DNA of 64,000 nt, from NCBI RefSeq assembly GCF_947501665.1, contig NZ_CANMWS010000032.1:1-64000 (forward strand). The letters run 5' to 3'. The translations under genes were made by a program, and so were the position numbers. The DNA is from an uncultured Shewanella sp. GTDB lineage: Bacteria > Pseudomonadota > Gammaproteobacteria > Enterobacterales > Shewanellaceae. Below, piece after piece: positions 43,380-52,529 of this stretch. Position 1 is the first letter of the stretch; every line of letters begins with the position of its first letter. Below the pieces are notes generated by a model. It made no database searches and was not told the origin of the DNA. It saw only the letters and a program-made list of their open reading frames with translations.

Positions 43380-43976
43380 ATGCCCACCTCCAACAAACTG
43401 AGCTTCCCCTATGGAGAAGAAATTAACTGGCAATCTCCTGTCAACATACACGCTACGCTTGATCCTTACCTCAATACTTGGTTGATAGCCCCCGATAGTT
43501 TAACGCAAAAATTAAAACAACAATGCCAGCATTTTGAAGTGAAAGTGTTAGGGGAAGGCATGCATACTTCTTGTATCGGTGAGCTCCCACATCAACAAAA
43601 AGTTTGGGTCCGAGAAGTATTATTGTGTTTGAATGGCGAGCCTTGGGTATTTGCCAGAACCTTGATCCCTAAACAGCTAATGTCAATCAAGCAGGCTGAT
43701 TTTTTAAAACTAGGTTCAAAACCTTTAGGAGAGCTTCTATTTACCAGTAATCAATTTGTACCAGGACAAATCGAAATTGCTAAATTTTCAATCAGTAGCA
43801 GACTTGCAGAACTAGCAAAATCATTACAACAAGACGTCAATGAACCACTATGGGGACGTCGTCGTTACTTTCACTTTCAATCAGAGCAATTAATTGTGAG
43901 TGAAGTTTTCCTACCGACAGCCAGAAAAAATATTATTAAAATCGCCCAAGAACAGGCTTTATCTATCGTAAGTTAA
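43380..43976 (+). CDS. ubiC: Chorismate pyruvate-lyase
   Basis: UbiC turns chorismate into 4-hydroxybenzoate and pyruvate, the first step of ubiquinone synthesis. The 198-residue protein has the conserved WVREVLL arginine, LGELLF, LWGRRRYF and the catalytic VSEVFLP glutamate. AAGG lies 6 bases before the ATG. The stop codon overlaps the end of the convergent gene by 4 bases. No ubiA follows, unlike E. coli. Confidence 0.9.
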   Translation: MPTSNKLSFPYGEEINWQSPVNIHATLDPYLNTWLIAPDSLTQKLKQQCQHFEVKVLGEGMHTSCIGELPHQQKVWVREVLLCLNGEPWVFARTLIPKQLMSIKQADFLKLGSKPLGELLFTSNQFVPGQIEIAKFSISSRLAELAKSLQQDVNEPLWGRRRYFHFQSEQLIVSEVFLPTARKNIIKIAQEQALSIVS

Positions 43977-45112
43977 AATGTGTTATTCAAGGTATAAAAT
44001 GCCATTTTCATATCATCTAAATGATGCATCATATATAACTTATCTTTCATTTGATTAGACACACGCTCAAAACCCACGAGACTCATTTTGTCATTCAATT
44101 CTGCTCCATTCAGATAAATGTCTCCTTCTCCTTGGTTAACAGCAATATCATCAATCAAAATACCATCATAGCCTTTAGCTTCATCTGTGACATAATTAAT
44201 CGTAATGCGTACATTTCGACCGGCATAACCACTTAAATCATAATTCAAATCAACCCAAGGGCTTGATGCTCCTGACTCTATGACGTTTACAGAGCTGCCA
44301 GTTAAAATATTTCTAGCATGATTCATTGGATTACTTGCTTTAGTTTGATTGCCTGCAATGGCAACACCGTCCACCAGCACTTGGCTATAATCATAATCTT
44401 CTTCAATTTGCCAACGCGCTTTCATCGATAAATTTAAAGGCTGAACACTCGGCAGCTCAATATCAAAAGACATCGCATTATTGAGTAAGTTTCCTTGCTG
44501 AGAATAATATTGATACTCGCCAAAAAATGGCGCATTTAAATAAAAATCACCTCTTGGAAGCGAAATCACAACTTGCTCAAAACCTAAATGTTCAAACATG
44601 TTAGGGGTCACGTATTTGCCATCAAATATGCTTTTCTCTACCCGCTGACCTTCTTTCCACAACGCGATAGAGCGTTGCTGCAAATAAGAACGTGAATATG
44701 GATATTCACTCAAACTTGATATAAAATCTGGACTAGCAATCAAGCCCTTTGACTTCATTGACGTATCAAAGTCAACGATTAACGGCCTTTGAGAATCACT
44801 CTGCGTTGACTGATAAATAAATCCTGTAAAACAAGACCCCACTCCCATAGGCAAAACGTTATAACATCGAAGTTGTGGTTGAACTGCAATAAGCCAAGAA
44901 CTCAAAGCATCATGCACCGTAAACGGATCTTGGATAGCTCTAGCATGAGCGGGAAAATACAATAAACAAAAAAACAGCAAATAAAACTGACTGAATTTTT
45001 TAAAGCTGTTTTTTAAAGGGGCTGCACAGCACAATAAATGCAGGCAAAAAACACACTCTCGATGAAAACACCTTTCAAAAAAGCACTTAAAATCGATAGC
45101 TAAGTTTAACAT
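43973..45112 (-). CDS. Secreted immune inhibitor A-like (M6) protein lacking the protease domain
   Basis: The C-terminal half (about residues 170-340) resembles the MAM-like/VEG region of immune inhibitor A metalloproteases: GNLLNNAMSFDIELP, KARWQIEEDYDYSQVLVDG, WVDLNYDLSGYAGRNVRITINYVTD and GILIDDI. No HEXXH zinc motif is found anywhere, so it cannot be an M6 protease as it stands. The N-terminal part has a hydrophobic signal-like stretch (FYLLFFCLLYFPAHARA, about 46-62), preceded by an unusual Cys-rich lead-in (CFFERCFHRECVFCLHLLCC) that may not be translated. I picked the ATG at 45112, with TTTGAGA 5 bases upstream; the true start could be later, and the frame is open to 45202. Function unknown; a binding protein is one possibility. 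Confidence 0.62.
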   Translation of the reverse strand: MLNLAIDFKCFFERCFHRECVFCLHLLCCAAPLKNSFKKFSQFYLLFFCLLYFPAHARAIQDPFTVHDALSSWLIAVQPQLRCYNVLPMGVGSCFTGFIYQSTQSDSQRPLIVDFDTSMKSKGLIASPDFISSLSEYPYSRSYLQQRSIALWKEGQRVEKSIFDGKYVTPNMFEHLGFEQVVISLPRGDFYLNAPFFGEYQYYSQQGNLLNNAMSFDIELPSVQPLNLSMKARWQIEEDYDYSQVLVDGVAIAGNQTKASNPMNHARNILTGSSVNVIESGASSPWVDLNYDLSGYAGRNVRITINYVTDEAKGYDGILIDDIAVNQGEGDIYLNGAELNDKMSLVGFERVSNQMKDKLYMMHHLDDMKMAFYTLNNTF

Positions 45113-45265
45113 GCATCTCAAACTAGCTTTGCTGACTCTGTAACAACAAAAAAGAGTGTTATATTTTCGCATCACGGTCCCAATTAACATAACCGAAACC
45201 AAATAGTAACCTTTAAAACACCTTTACACAAACCTATTTACTAGCACTTAAGTATGGTTTTTATT

Positions 45266-45859
45266 TTAATTAAGACGACCCATGTAACTTCCAACACCAT
45301 CAAGGAACATTTGCACTGAAATCATGACCAGCACCATGCCCATCAATCTTTCCATGGCAGTCAATCCTTTCTCACCAAGCATCTTAGTTAACACTTTATA
45401 AAAAAGTAAAATAGTCGCACTTAATCCCCACGCAGAAATAAGGGCAATGCTCCAATCTAACATTCGACTGCTATCCGTGTGAGCGAGAAGAATAAGTGCC
45501 GCCAATACAGAGGGACCAGCCATTAAAGGAATGGCCATAGGGACGATAAAAGGCTCTTCTCCAGCAGCCAACCCGGCAACGCCACCTGATTGGGGGAAAA
45601 TCATTCTAATGGCAATAAGAAATAAAATAATACCGCCCGCAATACTGACAGATTCAGAACGTAAATTGAGAAAGTTTAAAATCACTTCTCCAGAAAAGAG
45701 AAACAAAAGCATAATAAAAAGTGCAATAAGCAATTCTCTTACCAACACTTTTCGTCGTTTTTTAGGATCAATATGTCTTAAAATAGAGGCAAATATTGGA
45801 AGGTTCCCTAGAGGATCCATAATAAGAAATAACATCACTGCCGCAGAAAAAGTATCCAT
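45266..45859 (-). CDS. MarC/YhgN-family membrane protein
   Basis: A 197-residue inner-membrane protein with six hydrophobic segments and the MarC-family pattern (LFLIMDPLGNLPIFASILRH, GGIILFLIAIRMIFP, EEPFIVPMAIPLMAGPSVLAA). It is closest to the YhgN group. Despite the name, MarC proteins are not shown to cause drug resistance, and their substrate is unknown. The 5' gap of 328 bases to the next gene contains a fragment of a dispersed repeat. Confidence 0.88.
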   Translation of the reverse strand: MDTFSAAVMLFLIMDPLGNLPIFASILRHIDPKKRRKVLVRELLIALFIMLLFLFSGEVILNFLNLRSESVSIAGGIILFLIAIRMIFPQSGGVAGLAAGEEPFIVPMAIPLMAGPSVLAALILLAHTDSSRMLDWSIALISAWGLSATILLFYKVLTKMLGEKGLTAMERLMGMVLVMISVQMFLDGVGSYMGRLN

Positions 45860-46072
45860 AAATGATTAATTACAAAATTCAAATAATATTGTTATATTGT
45901 ATACAAAATCTCAGGCAAATAATGCAACACAGCATCAAACTTAATTCATTAAAATAAAATCCTTACACACTTTTACTGTCTTCGAATACAAATCAACCAA
46001 TAAAAAGAGAATCAGACCATTAAACATGATGGCAACGAAAACAATTAGCCAAGTTTATCTCGAGTATAATTT

Positions 46073-46102
46073 ACTCATCAAAGATTAACAGGCCCTAATA
46101 AC
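46073..46102. repeat. Fragment of a dispersed repeat
   Basis: This 30-base stretch, containing CAAAGATTAACAGGCCCTA, matches 49006-49035 at 26 of 30 positions in the same orientation, and more weakly the end of the repeat at 29.5 kb. GGGCCTGTT read on the minus strand looks like an insertion-sequence end, which is a guess. The rest of 45860-46187 holds no gene; an extended -10 (TGGTATACT) lies near 46142-46150. Confidence 0.6.
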
Positions 46103-46187
46103 AAGAAAATAAATGAAAGATCAACAGCTCTGAATAAGGCTGGTATACTAACAATAATATTTTGCCCCTTTTTACTATTTGGATATC

Positions 46188-47708
46188 ATGCTGTATCTTG
46201 CTGCTAGCTGCATAGCCCTATTATTGGGCCCTGTTTTTTATCGATTTTTCACAACAGGCACAGGTCTACAAAAAGGCTTAGATGGCTTTATCTTTGTCTC
46301 CTTAGGGGGCTTAGTTCTCATCCACATTTTACCTGAGCTACTTGAGCATGGTGGACTACTCTCGATATTATTCTTATGCATTGGTATGTGGGGGCCAAGT
46401 GCAAGCGAGCGATTATTTCATCGATATTCTGATGTAACACACAATATCGCCTTATTTTTGGGGGTCACGGGGTTATTGTTACATACGGTTACCGATGGTG
46501 GTGCCATCATATTAGCCCAACAAGAAGGTAACTCTAGCTTACTGGCACTAGGCGTTATCCTCCATCGATTACCCATAGGCCTAGCCATATGGTGGTTATT
46601 GAAGCCCCAAGTTGGTATTCGCTGGGCTTCTATTGTTATAACGGCCATGATGTTGTTAACTGGAGTAGGTTATTTTGCCGGAGAACAGCTACTTTCTCAT
46701 TTAAGTTTAGATAATACCGTTTATTTACAAGCTTTTGTTACGGGGTCAATTCTCCATGTCGTCATTCATCAACCTCATGGACACTCCAATAAAGAACATA
46801 ATGGAAAATATGAATATCCAGCCGGTATCGGCAGCCTACTGGGAATAGGCTTGCTCTTTGGCTTAATGTTAATGGGAACAGATGGCCATAACCATCATGA
46901 AAGCTTTGTACCACAATTATTACAATGGATGCTCACCCTTGCGCCTATTTTACTCCTCTGTTATTTAACCGCTTGTGCTCGGTATGCATTAGGATTAACA
47001 CCTAATATTAACAACCCTCAATTAAAATGGCTTCAAACACTCTTAGGACCCGAAACCCTATTAATCACAGGATTCTTATTAGGGCCTTGGGTTGCATTAT
47101 TTCAAGCAATAGGAAGCTTGCTAATATCAAGTTACCTAACCCATGCTGACATCAGTCCAACGAGCTCAACATCTTTTACTGGTAAATCATTTTTAAAATT
47201 CGGCCTAAGCTATCAGGTCGATAAAAGCGCCCCCTGGGTCTTATTGAGTTTAGTACTCGTTAATCTCATCAGCTACCCTAGCCTCTTACTCATCCACCCT
47301 CTATGGCAAGTAGCTATATTGACCATTTTTCTCATTCCTTTGCGTTTTTGCTCTATTGGCGCTGCGGTCCTCTCATTAAGTTTGGCTTATAGTGGCTGGT
47401 CAATAGGCGCTATCTTACTACCTTTACTTGCCGCCCCTTTATTCAATACCATCCAATTGAAAAACATATCTTTTCAGCAAATTATGGTGTTATTGAGCTT
47501 ACTCTTTTTCTCGGTGGCATTAGCCCAGTGGATTAATCCACAATGGCACGCAATATTCTATTTGCCACAATGGCTCAATCTCGTTTCACTAAGCCTTCTG
47601 TGCCTGTTATTTTCAGCCAGTTTATTAAAGCTCGGTCCTCGACAGTTTTTATTAAATTTAGTGAGCTTTACGCCAAAAGCACATACACATGATGGGCATA
47701 ATCATTAA
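46188..47708 (+). CDS. Polytopic membrane protein, ZIP-like N-terminal half
   Basis: About 506 residues with many hydrophobic segments. The first ~210 residues look like a diverged ZIP metal transporter: HRLPIGLAIWW stands where ZIP segment 4 has HN-PEG, and GSILHVVIHQPHGHSNKEHNGK resembles segment 5 followed by a His-rich loop; the acidic metal ligand of segment 4 is replaced. The second half (about 225-500) is a further set of hydrophobic segments like predicted permeases. The C-terminus ends in HTHDGHNH, and GTDGHNHHE occurs mid-protein, so metal binding is likely. Substrate unknown. The ATG at 46188 is chosen over a TTG nine bases earlier. Confidence 0.72.
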   Translation: MLYLAASCIALLLGPVFYRFFTTGTGLQKGLDGFIFVSLGGLVLIHILPELLEHGGLLSILFLCIGMWGPSASERLFHRYSDVTHNIALFLGVTGLLLHTVTDGGAIILAQQEGNSSLLALGVILHRLPIGLAIWWLLKPQVGIRWASIVITAMMLLTGVGYFAGEQLLSHLSLDNTVYLQAFVTGSILHVVIHQPHGHSNKEHNGKYEYPAGIGSLLGIGLLFGLMLMGTDGHNHHESFVPQLLQWMLTLAPILLLCYLTACARYALGLTPNINNPQLKWLQTLLGPETLLITGFLLGPWVALFQAIGSLLISSYLTHADISPTSSTSFTGKSFLKFGLSYQVDKSAPWVLLSLVLVNLISYPSLLLIHPLWQVAILTIFLIPLRFCSIGAAVLSLSLAYSGWSIGAILLPLLAAPLFNTIQLKNISFQQIMVLLSLLFFSVALAQWINPQWHAIFYLPQWLNLVSLSLLCLLFSASLLKLGPRQFLLNLVSFTPKAHTHDGHNH

Positions 47709-47736
47709 AACGACACATTAATCCACAAAAACAGCT

Positions 47737-47764
47737 AAGGTTAGGAATATAAATCACTAACCTT
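47737..47764 (+). promoter_or_regulatory. Hairpin directly before the NRDE gene
   Basis: AAGGTTAG (47737-47744) pairs with CTAACCTT (47757-47764), six bases before the ATG at 47771. It is probably the 3' hairpin of the upstream gene, but it takes up the only purine-rich sequence near the start codon, so it may also limit translation. Confidence 0.45.
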
Positions 47765-47770
47765 AAGCTT

Positions 47771-48550
47771 ATGTGTATACTCTTTATTGCATTAAAAGTA
47801 CTTCCCCAATACCCACTTATTATTTGTGCTAATAGAGATGAATCTCATCACCGTCCGACCAAAAAAGCCCATTTTTGGGAACCCGAAAAAAAAATATTAG
47901 CAGGTAAAGATCTTGAAGCTGGAGGGACTTGGTTAGGCATAAATAAACAAGGAAACATTGCCGCTATTACGAATATTCGAATACCAGAACAAAGCAAACA
48001 ACCAAAAAAGACACGAGGGGAGCTCCCCATACTCGCTTTAACTCAATCCAGTCCTTTAATATCGCCATCTTGGTTAAAAAAAAATAATCACCAATATCAA
48101 GCTTTCAACTTATTATATGGCCATTATCAATCATTGCATTGTTATAATAGCCAAACACAAAAAGACACATGCTTATCCCCAGGTTTTCACGCTATTAGTA
48201 ATGGGGCATTAGATGAGATATGGCCAAAAATGGCAAAAGGAAACCATGCACTAGAACAATACTTAAATTCACATTCAAAACCAATACCCAGTGAACTCTT
48301 AATGCTGTTAACCGATCCCCAGCAAGCAGAAGATAAATATTTGCCTCACACAGGTATTAGCCTAGATTGGGAACGTTTACTTTCTTCTATATTTATCAAG
48401 CACCCAAAATATGGCACTCGCTCATCAAACATTATCCTCATTAATCAGCAACAGCACGTTTCTTTTACAGAAGTACGCTTCAACAAACTAGGTCAACAAA
48501 TAGAACAGCAAGAATTTCAATTAAGCCTTGAGGCAAAACAATCTTTGTAA
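47771..48550 (+). CDS. NRDE (TANGO2-like) family protein
   Basis: The 259-residue protein starts MCILFIA and has the family's ANRDESHHRPT motif (about 20-30) and GGTWLGINKQGNIAAITNIR. Family members have an Ntn-hydrolase fold with Cys2 as candidate nucleophile after methionine removal; the human homolog TANGO2 has been linked to haem and lipid handling, but the bacterial role is unsettled. Late RSSNIILINQQQHVSFTEVRF is also typical. No ribosome-binding site is obvious at the start. A repeat element begins 26 bases after the stop. Confidence 0.85.
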   Translation: MCILFIALKVLPQYPLIICANRDESHHRPTKKAHFWEPEKKILAGKDLEAGGTWLGINKQGNIAAITNIRIPEQSKQPKKTRGELPILALTQSSPLISPSWLKKNNHQYQAFNLLYGHYQSLHCYNSQTQKDTCLSPGFHAISNGALDEIWPKMAKGNHALEQYLNSHSKPIPSELLMLLTDPQQAEDKYLPHTGISLDWERLLSSIFIKHPKYGTRSSNIILINQQQHVSFTEVRFNKLGQQIEQQEFQLSLEAKQSL

Positions 48551-48575
48551 TGATTTCCACAACAAATTATCGGCC

Positions 48576-48981
48576 TTTATAAAGGGCAGAGCTTATATTT
48601 ATCTGGCTTGAATTCAAACATCGCTCTACCTTCTTCCTCTCATGTTTACAGATAAACAAATGTCGTGTTCACATGGGTGTGAATAAACGACCTTGGGTAA
48701 CAGACTAATCATTGATAGCGCAGTAACAAAGCCCCCAAGGCTGCTATCATTTGTTATCAAATAGGATCCACTAAGAATCTTTCGTGATTGAATTATGTTC
48801 AGATAAACGTGTTTTAATTGCGGCGAGAAGTGTGATACCTAGTTATTCTAAGCGAATGCCTCTCAACAAAGAGTAAAATACGTTTAGTGGCTCCTACGGA
48901 CAGCGCTTGTCGCTCCTTTCTAAGGCGTTATCGCTTATTGATGGCGAATAACGACACCGCATAAGCTCTGCCTTGTATAAA
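48576..48981. mobile_element. 406-bp element with 20-bp terminal inverted repeats
   Basis: 48576-48595 (TTTATAAAGGGCAGAGCTTA) and 48962-48981 are inverted repeats with 18 of 20 matches. The sequence between has no coding frame. Its segment 48634-48740, reverse-complemented, matches 29297-29410. The flank 48982-49035 matches sequence 3' of the 29-kb copy in direct orientation, and 49006-49035 matches 46073-46102. This fits a non-autonomous element whose interior has flipped between its ends. The whole 48551-49053 gap has no gene. Confidence 0.68.
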
Positions 48982-49053
48982 GAAACGACAAACTGCTACA
49001 GAAACACTCACCAAAGATCAACAGGCCCTAGCAACTTCATAATTTCAAATACA

Positions 49054-49485
49054 CTAACTTTTCCCGCTAGAGGAATGATCTTGGGTGATCACCCAAATAT
49101 CATTTTTCTTTTCTATTAATATTGTAAACACCCCTTTGGGATTATCTTTTACTCGCATTATTGACCAATTTCCGGTTACCACAGCGGCTTCATTATTCAA
49201 CATTTTAACTTCATCAACGCTCAAACTTAACTGACCTAAAGCACTCTTATCTGAATTACTGGCTTGAAAAGCATCCAACATATTTTGCCAACCAAATTGA
49301 AATTGGCCTGCTGATACAAACCTTAATTTTTTATTATGCCAATAACCTTGCATATAAGTAGAAATATCACCAGCATTCCAAGCCGTTTCCTGCTTTTGTA
49401 ATACCGCTAAAATATCATCTGTAGGCACAGCATGAGCCATAAATGAAGCTAAAAACAATAAAACACCTAAGCTCTTTTTTATCAC
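49054..49485 (-). CDS. Secreted SnoaL-like (NTF2 fold) protein
   Basis: A 143-residue protein with a signal peptide (MIKKSLGVLLFLASFMAHA, cleavage near 19) and a single NTF2-like cone of the DUF4440/SnoaL type: ILAVLQKQETAWNAGDISTYMQGYW, WQNMLDAFQAS and a C-terminal ...GVFTILIEKKNDIWVITQDHSS. Such proteins bind small molecules or have unproven enzyme roles; function is not known. Exported to the periplasm. Confidence 0.8.
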   Translation of the reverse strand: MIKKSLGVLLFLASFMAHAVPTDDILAVLQKQETAWNAGDISTYMQGYWHNKKLRFVSAGQFQFGWQNMLDAFQASNSDKSALGQLSLSVDEVKMLNNEAAVVTGNWSIMRVKDNPKGVFTILIEKKNDIWVITQDHSSSGKS

Positions 49486-49669
49486 AGTATTGTATCCATG
49501 CTAATGAAAGATACTGCATTATACGACAATACAAGTCATATTCGAATATACTAATACAACATCAAAAAAACAGTGGAGCCCACTTATCTTATACTCAAAT
49601 AAATAAAAGCTCCCGATTTAAGACTTACCATCACACTAAAAACATGAAACACAAAAGAAGGTGTATTAT

Positions 49670-50221
49670 ATGTTCCAAGCAGTTTGTTATCGTCTATTGA
49701 AGTTTATAGGTTGGGACTTCGTGGGTCAGTTACCTAAAAAACCCCAATACATCATCATTGTTGCCCCACATACAAGCAATTGGGATTTTATTATTGGACT
49801 TCTCGCTTGCTATGCATTAGGGGAGAAAATTCACTTCCTAGGTAAACACCAATTATTTATTCCTCCATGGGGATGGTTATTTCGTGCCGTTGGTGGTACT
49901 CCTGTAGACAGAAGTAAAAGCAACAACTTAGTAGAAGGCGCATCCCTTTTATTTAAACACAATCCCCATTTTAAACTTGCTCTCACACCTGAAGGGACAA
50001 GAAGCACTGTCACGCGTTGGAAAATAGGCTTTTATCATATAGCACGACAAGCTAACGTCCCCATTGTCACCGTTGGATTTGATTTTAAATTAAAAAAAAT
50101 CATTATTGGCGATGATATGATACCCAGCCAAGATATAGAAAAAGACATGCAAAAGATTATTCATTTTCATCGAAATATAAACGGCCGACATCCTAAAGAT
50201 ATCCCTGATTTTAAAAACTAG
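49670..50221 (+). CDS. PlsC-like acyltransferase
   Basis: A 183-residue glycerolipid acyltransferase-like protein. The catalytic HX4D box is HTSNWD (His34 and Asp39), followed by LGKHQLFIPPWGWLFRAVGGTPVDRS and the phosphate-binding TPEGTRS. It probably transfers an acyl chain to a lysophospholipid or related acceptor; small cytoplasmic-membrane members of this type are common in marine gammaproteobacteria. AAGG lies 8 bases before the ATG, and an in-frame GTG nine bases upstream is disfavoured. It is of interest because the nearby LplT fusion has lost these same residues. Confidence 0.87.
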   Translation: MFQAVCYRLLKFIGWDFVGQLPKKPQYIIIVAPHTSNWDFIIGLLACYALGEKIHFLGKHQLFIPPWGWLFRAVGGTPVDRSKSNNLVEGASLLFKHNPHFKLALTPEGTRSTVTRWKIGFYHIARQANVPIVTVGFDFKLKKIIIGDDMIPSQDIEKDMQKIIHFHRNINGRHPKDIPDFKN

Positions 50222-50293
50222 TATTCACCTTTAAATTAGGTCATATTGCTTATCCGTATACTCACTAACACTGCTTACTAAGGATGTTATCAA

Positions 50294-50923
50294 ATGCACT
50301 TTGATACTTGGTTACTCTTTTCTTTTGCCGTACTCATGATTGCCATTAGCCCTGGTACTATGGCTGTATTATCAATGAACCATGGAATCCATTACGGAAA
50401 AAAGCGCTCACTTGTCACAGGGTTTGGTAGCGTAAGTGCCGCAATGCTACTCATGCTGGCTTCCTCTTTGGGTTTAGGGGCTATTCTCAGTAATGCTGAG
50501 TATGGTTTTGTTATTTTAAAATGGTGTGGTGGCGCCTATTTACTTTTTCTAGGAATTAAATTAATCCTAAGCAAAAACAAGGGACAAGATTTTAAGTTAA
50601 CTCAACCAAAGCAAAAAGGCACCCCAAAAGGCATATTTAAACAAGCTTTCACCGTAGGGATCAGTAACCCAAAAGATTTGCTGTTCTTTAGCGCCTTATT
50701 TCCACAATTTATCGATATGTCTTTGCCTCAAATCCCACAGCTACTTATCTTAGCATTAACTTGGGCTATCATTGATTTTAGCTTTGTAATGATCTATGCC
50801 AGCTTAGCGAACGTGTTGGCACCTAAACTCACTGAAAGTAATAAGCTACATTGGTTCGATCGCTTCAGCGGCGCAATGTTTATCAGCTTAGCTGGTTTGC
50901 TAGTCACTAGAAGCAATGACTAA
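50294..50923 (+). CDS. LysE/RhtB-family amino acid exporter
   Basis: A 209-residue inner-membrane protein with six hydrophobic segments and the LysE-family start AISPGTMAVLSMNHGIHYGKKRSLVTGFG. ISNPKDLLFFSALFPQFID is the conserved mid-protein motif. The family exports amino acids such as lysine, homoserine and threonine; substrate not predictable. A strong bidirectional hairpin ends it. Confidence 0.88.
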   Translation: MHFDTWLLFSFAVLMIAISPGTMAVLSMNHGIHYGKKRSLVTGFGSVSAAMLLMLASSLGLGAILSNAEYGFVILKWCGGAYLLFLGIKLILSKNKGQDFKLTQPKQKGTPKGIFKQAFTVGISNPKDLLFFSALFPQFIDMSLPQIPQLLILALTWAIIDFSFVMIYASLANVLAPKLTESNKLHWFDRFSGAMFISLAGLLVTRSND

Positions 50924-50931
50924 TACTCAAT

Positions 50932-50970
50932 AAAATCACACCCAACTATCATATAGTCAGGTGTGATTTT
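50932..50970. terminator. Bidirectional terminator between LysE-like and YbdG-like genes
   Basis: AAAATCACACC (50932-50942) pairs perfectly with GGTGTGATTTT (50960-50970), with an inner ACTAT/ATAGT stem in the loop. A-tract on one side and T-tract on the other make it work from both directions. It is 8 bases from each stop codon. Confidence 0.88.
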
Positions 50971-50977
50971 ACGTTTA

Positions 50978-52237
50978 TCAAGATATCCCTTTTAAGCTTC
51001 TCAAGTCCGCTCCAGACGGAGACTGAAATGCTCTAAGACCAAATTCAGGTAATATGGCATAAATATGATCAAAGATATCCGCTTGTATATCTTCATACAC
51101 ATCCCATCGAGTATCATTAGTAAACACATAAATTTCAATAGGGATCCCTTCACTTACAGGTGCTAGCTGCCGTACAAGTAAAGTCATATCTTGATGAACA
51201 TTAGGGTGATTGCGCAAAAAATGTACCATATAAGCTCTAAAGGTGCCAATGTTAGTTAAATGTCGGCTATTAACTCGCATATCCGCATCTGTTACCTGAG
51301 AGTTATAGGCATCCATCTCCACTTTTTTAGAAGTAAGGTATTCTTTTAAATGATTAATCTTAGATAATCTTTGTTTATCTTCATCATTAATAAATTGAAT
51401 TGTCTGAGTATCAATAATTAACGCTCTTTTAATTCTACGTCCACCAGATTCGGACATCCCTCGCCAATTTTTAAACGCATCAGATACCAATGCATAAGCA
51501 GGGATCATAGTGATGGTTTTATCCCAATTACGTACTTTTACCGTTGTTAATGACACCTCTTCAACCGAACCGTCAGCACCATACTTGTCCATTTGAATCC
51601 AATCACCTGGACTCACCATACGATTTGCGGCAAGTTGAATACCTGCGACAAAACCTAAAATAGTGTCTTTAAATACCAACATGACTAAACCTGTCGCAAC
51701 ACCTAAACCGCTAAGAAAATAAACAGGTGATTGATCAGATAGAATTGATACACAAATAATGATTGCAACAAAAAACAAAAATAATTTCAGTAACTGAACA
51801 AAGCTTTTAATAGGCAATCGACGACTGACAAGATTCAAATCGGCCACTTCGTTTGCAGCATCTAACGCACTGAATATAACTCGGATCACTAAAATAACAA
51901 TGGTAAAATCAAGTAAACGCTCAGTAAGAGTGCTTAATAGGGGCGTTTCTGATAACGCCAAAGGGACCAATAAGCTTAGTACAAATAAAGGTGCCAAAAG
52001 TGCCATTTTCTCAAGCACTTGGTGGCGCATAAAGGTATCATCCCAACTCACTTTAGAATGCTTAATAACCAAATTAACAGTGCGAACAATCACTCTTCGT
52101 ACAATTAAATACACCACTAAAGCAAACAGTAAGCATCCGACGATAGAAATACCTGTCACAAGATTTTGAGAGGCAAACTCATTCAATCCCCAACTGGATA
52201 CCCAATGGCTGATCTGAGAGCGAAAATCATAATTCAC
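50978..52237 (-). CDS. ybdG: MscS-family mechanosensitive channel, YbdG type
   Basis: The 419-residue protein matches E. coli YbdG (415 residues) along its length: membrane segments in the first ~190 residues, the pore-lining helix GLGVATGLVMLVFKDTILGFVAGIQLAAN, the beta domain (WIQMDKYGADGSVEEVSLTTVKVRNWDKTITMIPAYALVSDAFKNW), GGRRIKR and the C-terminal IQADIFDHIYAILPEFGLRAFQSP. YbdG gives the small MscM-type conductance in osmotic downshock. The symbol is by resemblance. The 292-base gap upstream has no gene or clear signal. Confidence 0.92.
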   Translation of the reverse strand: MNYDFRSQISHWVSSWGLNEFASQNLVTGISIVGCLLFALVVYLIVRRVIVRTVNLVIKHSKVSWDDTFMRHQVLEKMALLAPLFVLSLLVPLALSETPLLSTLTERLLDFTIVILVIRVIFSALDAANEVADLNLVSRRLPIKSFVQLLKLFLFFVAIIICVSILSDQSPVYFLSGLGVATGLVMLVFKDTILGFVAGIQLAANRMVSPGDWIQMDKYGADGSVEEVSLTTVKVRNWDKTITMIPAYALVSDAFKNWRGMSESGGRRIKRALIIDTQTIQFINDEDKQRLSKINHLKEYLTSKKVEMDAYNSQVTDADMRVNSRHLTNIGTFRAYMVHFLRNHPNVHQDMTLLVRQLAPVSEGIPIEIYVFTNDTRWDVYEDIQADIFDHIYAILPEFGLRAFQSPSGADLRSLKGIS

Positions 52238-52529
52238 TGTTTACATTCCTCATATTGATATAAAACAAAGTAAGCTTTAGCCAAATGATCATAAAAACGA
52301 CCTCGATTGTACGCTCCAGCTCACCATCACACTGTATCACTTTTTCACTCCGCAATAAAAATACCGTACTGACTCATCACAATGAAAAACAAACAACACC
52401 ATTTTTAACAACACAACGCAATCAATAAAACAACAATAAATAGATTAGGTATAAAATCTCATTCGCCATTGAGTATTATTTAGGTATATCCTAAAGGCAA
52501 TAACACATTACTTTAGCTATGGTTTAAAC

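Noticed and set aside
48576..49053. An integron attC array or CRISPR remnant
   Set aside because: There are no attC-type GTTRRRY/RYYYAAC cores, no integrase and no regularly spaced identical repeats; the sequence is better read as a repeat with terminal inverted ends.
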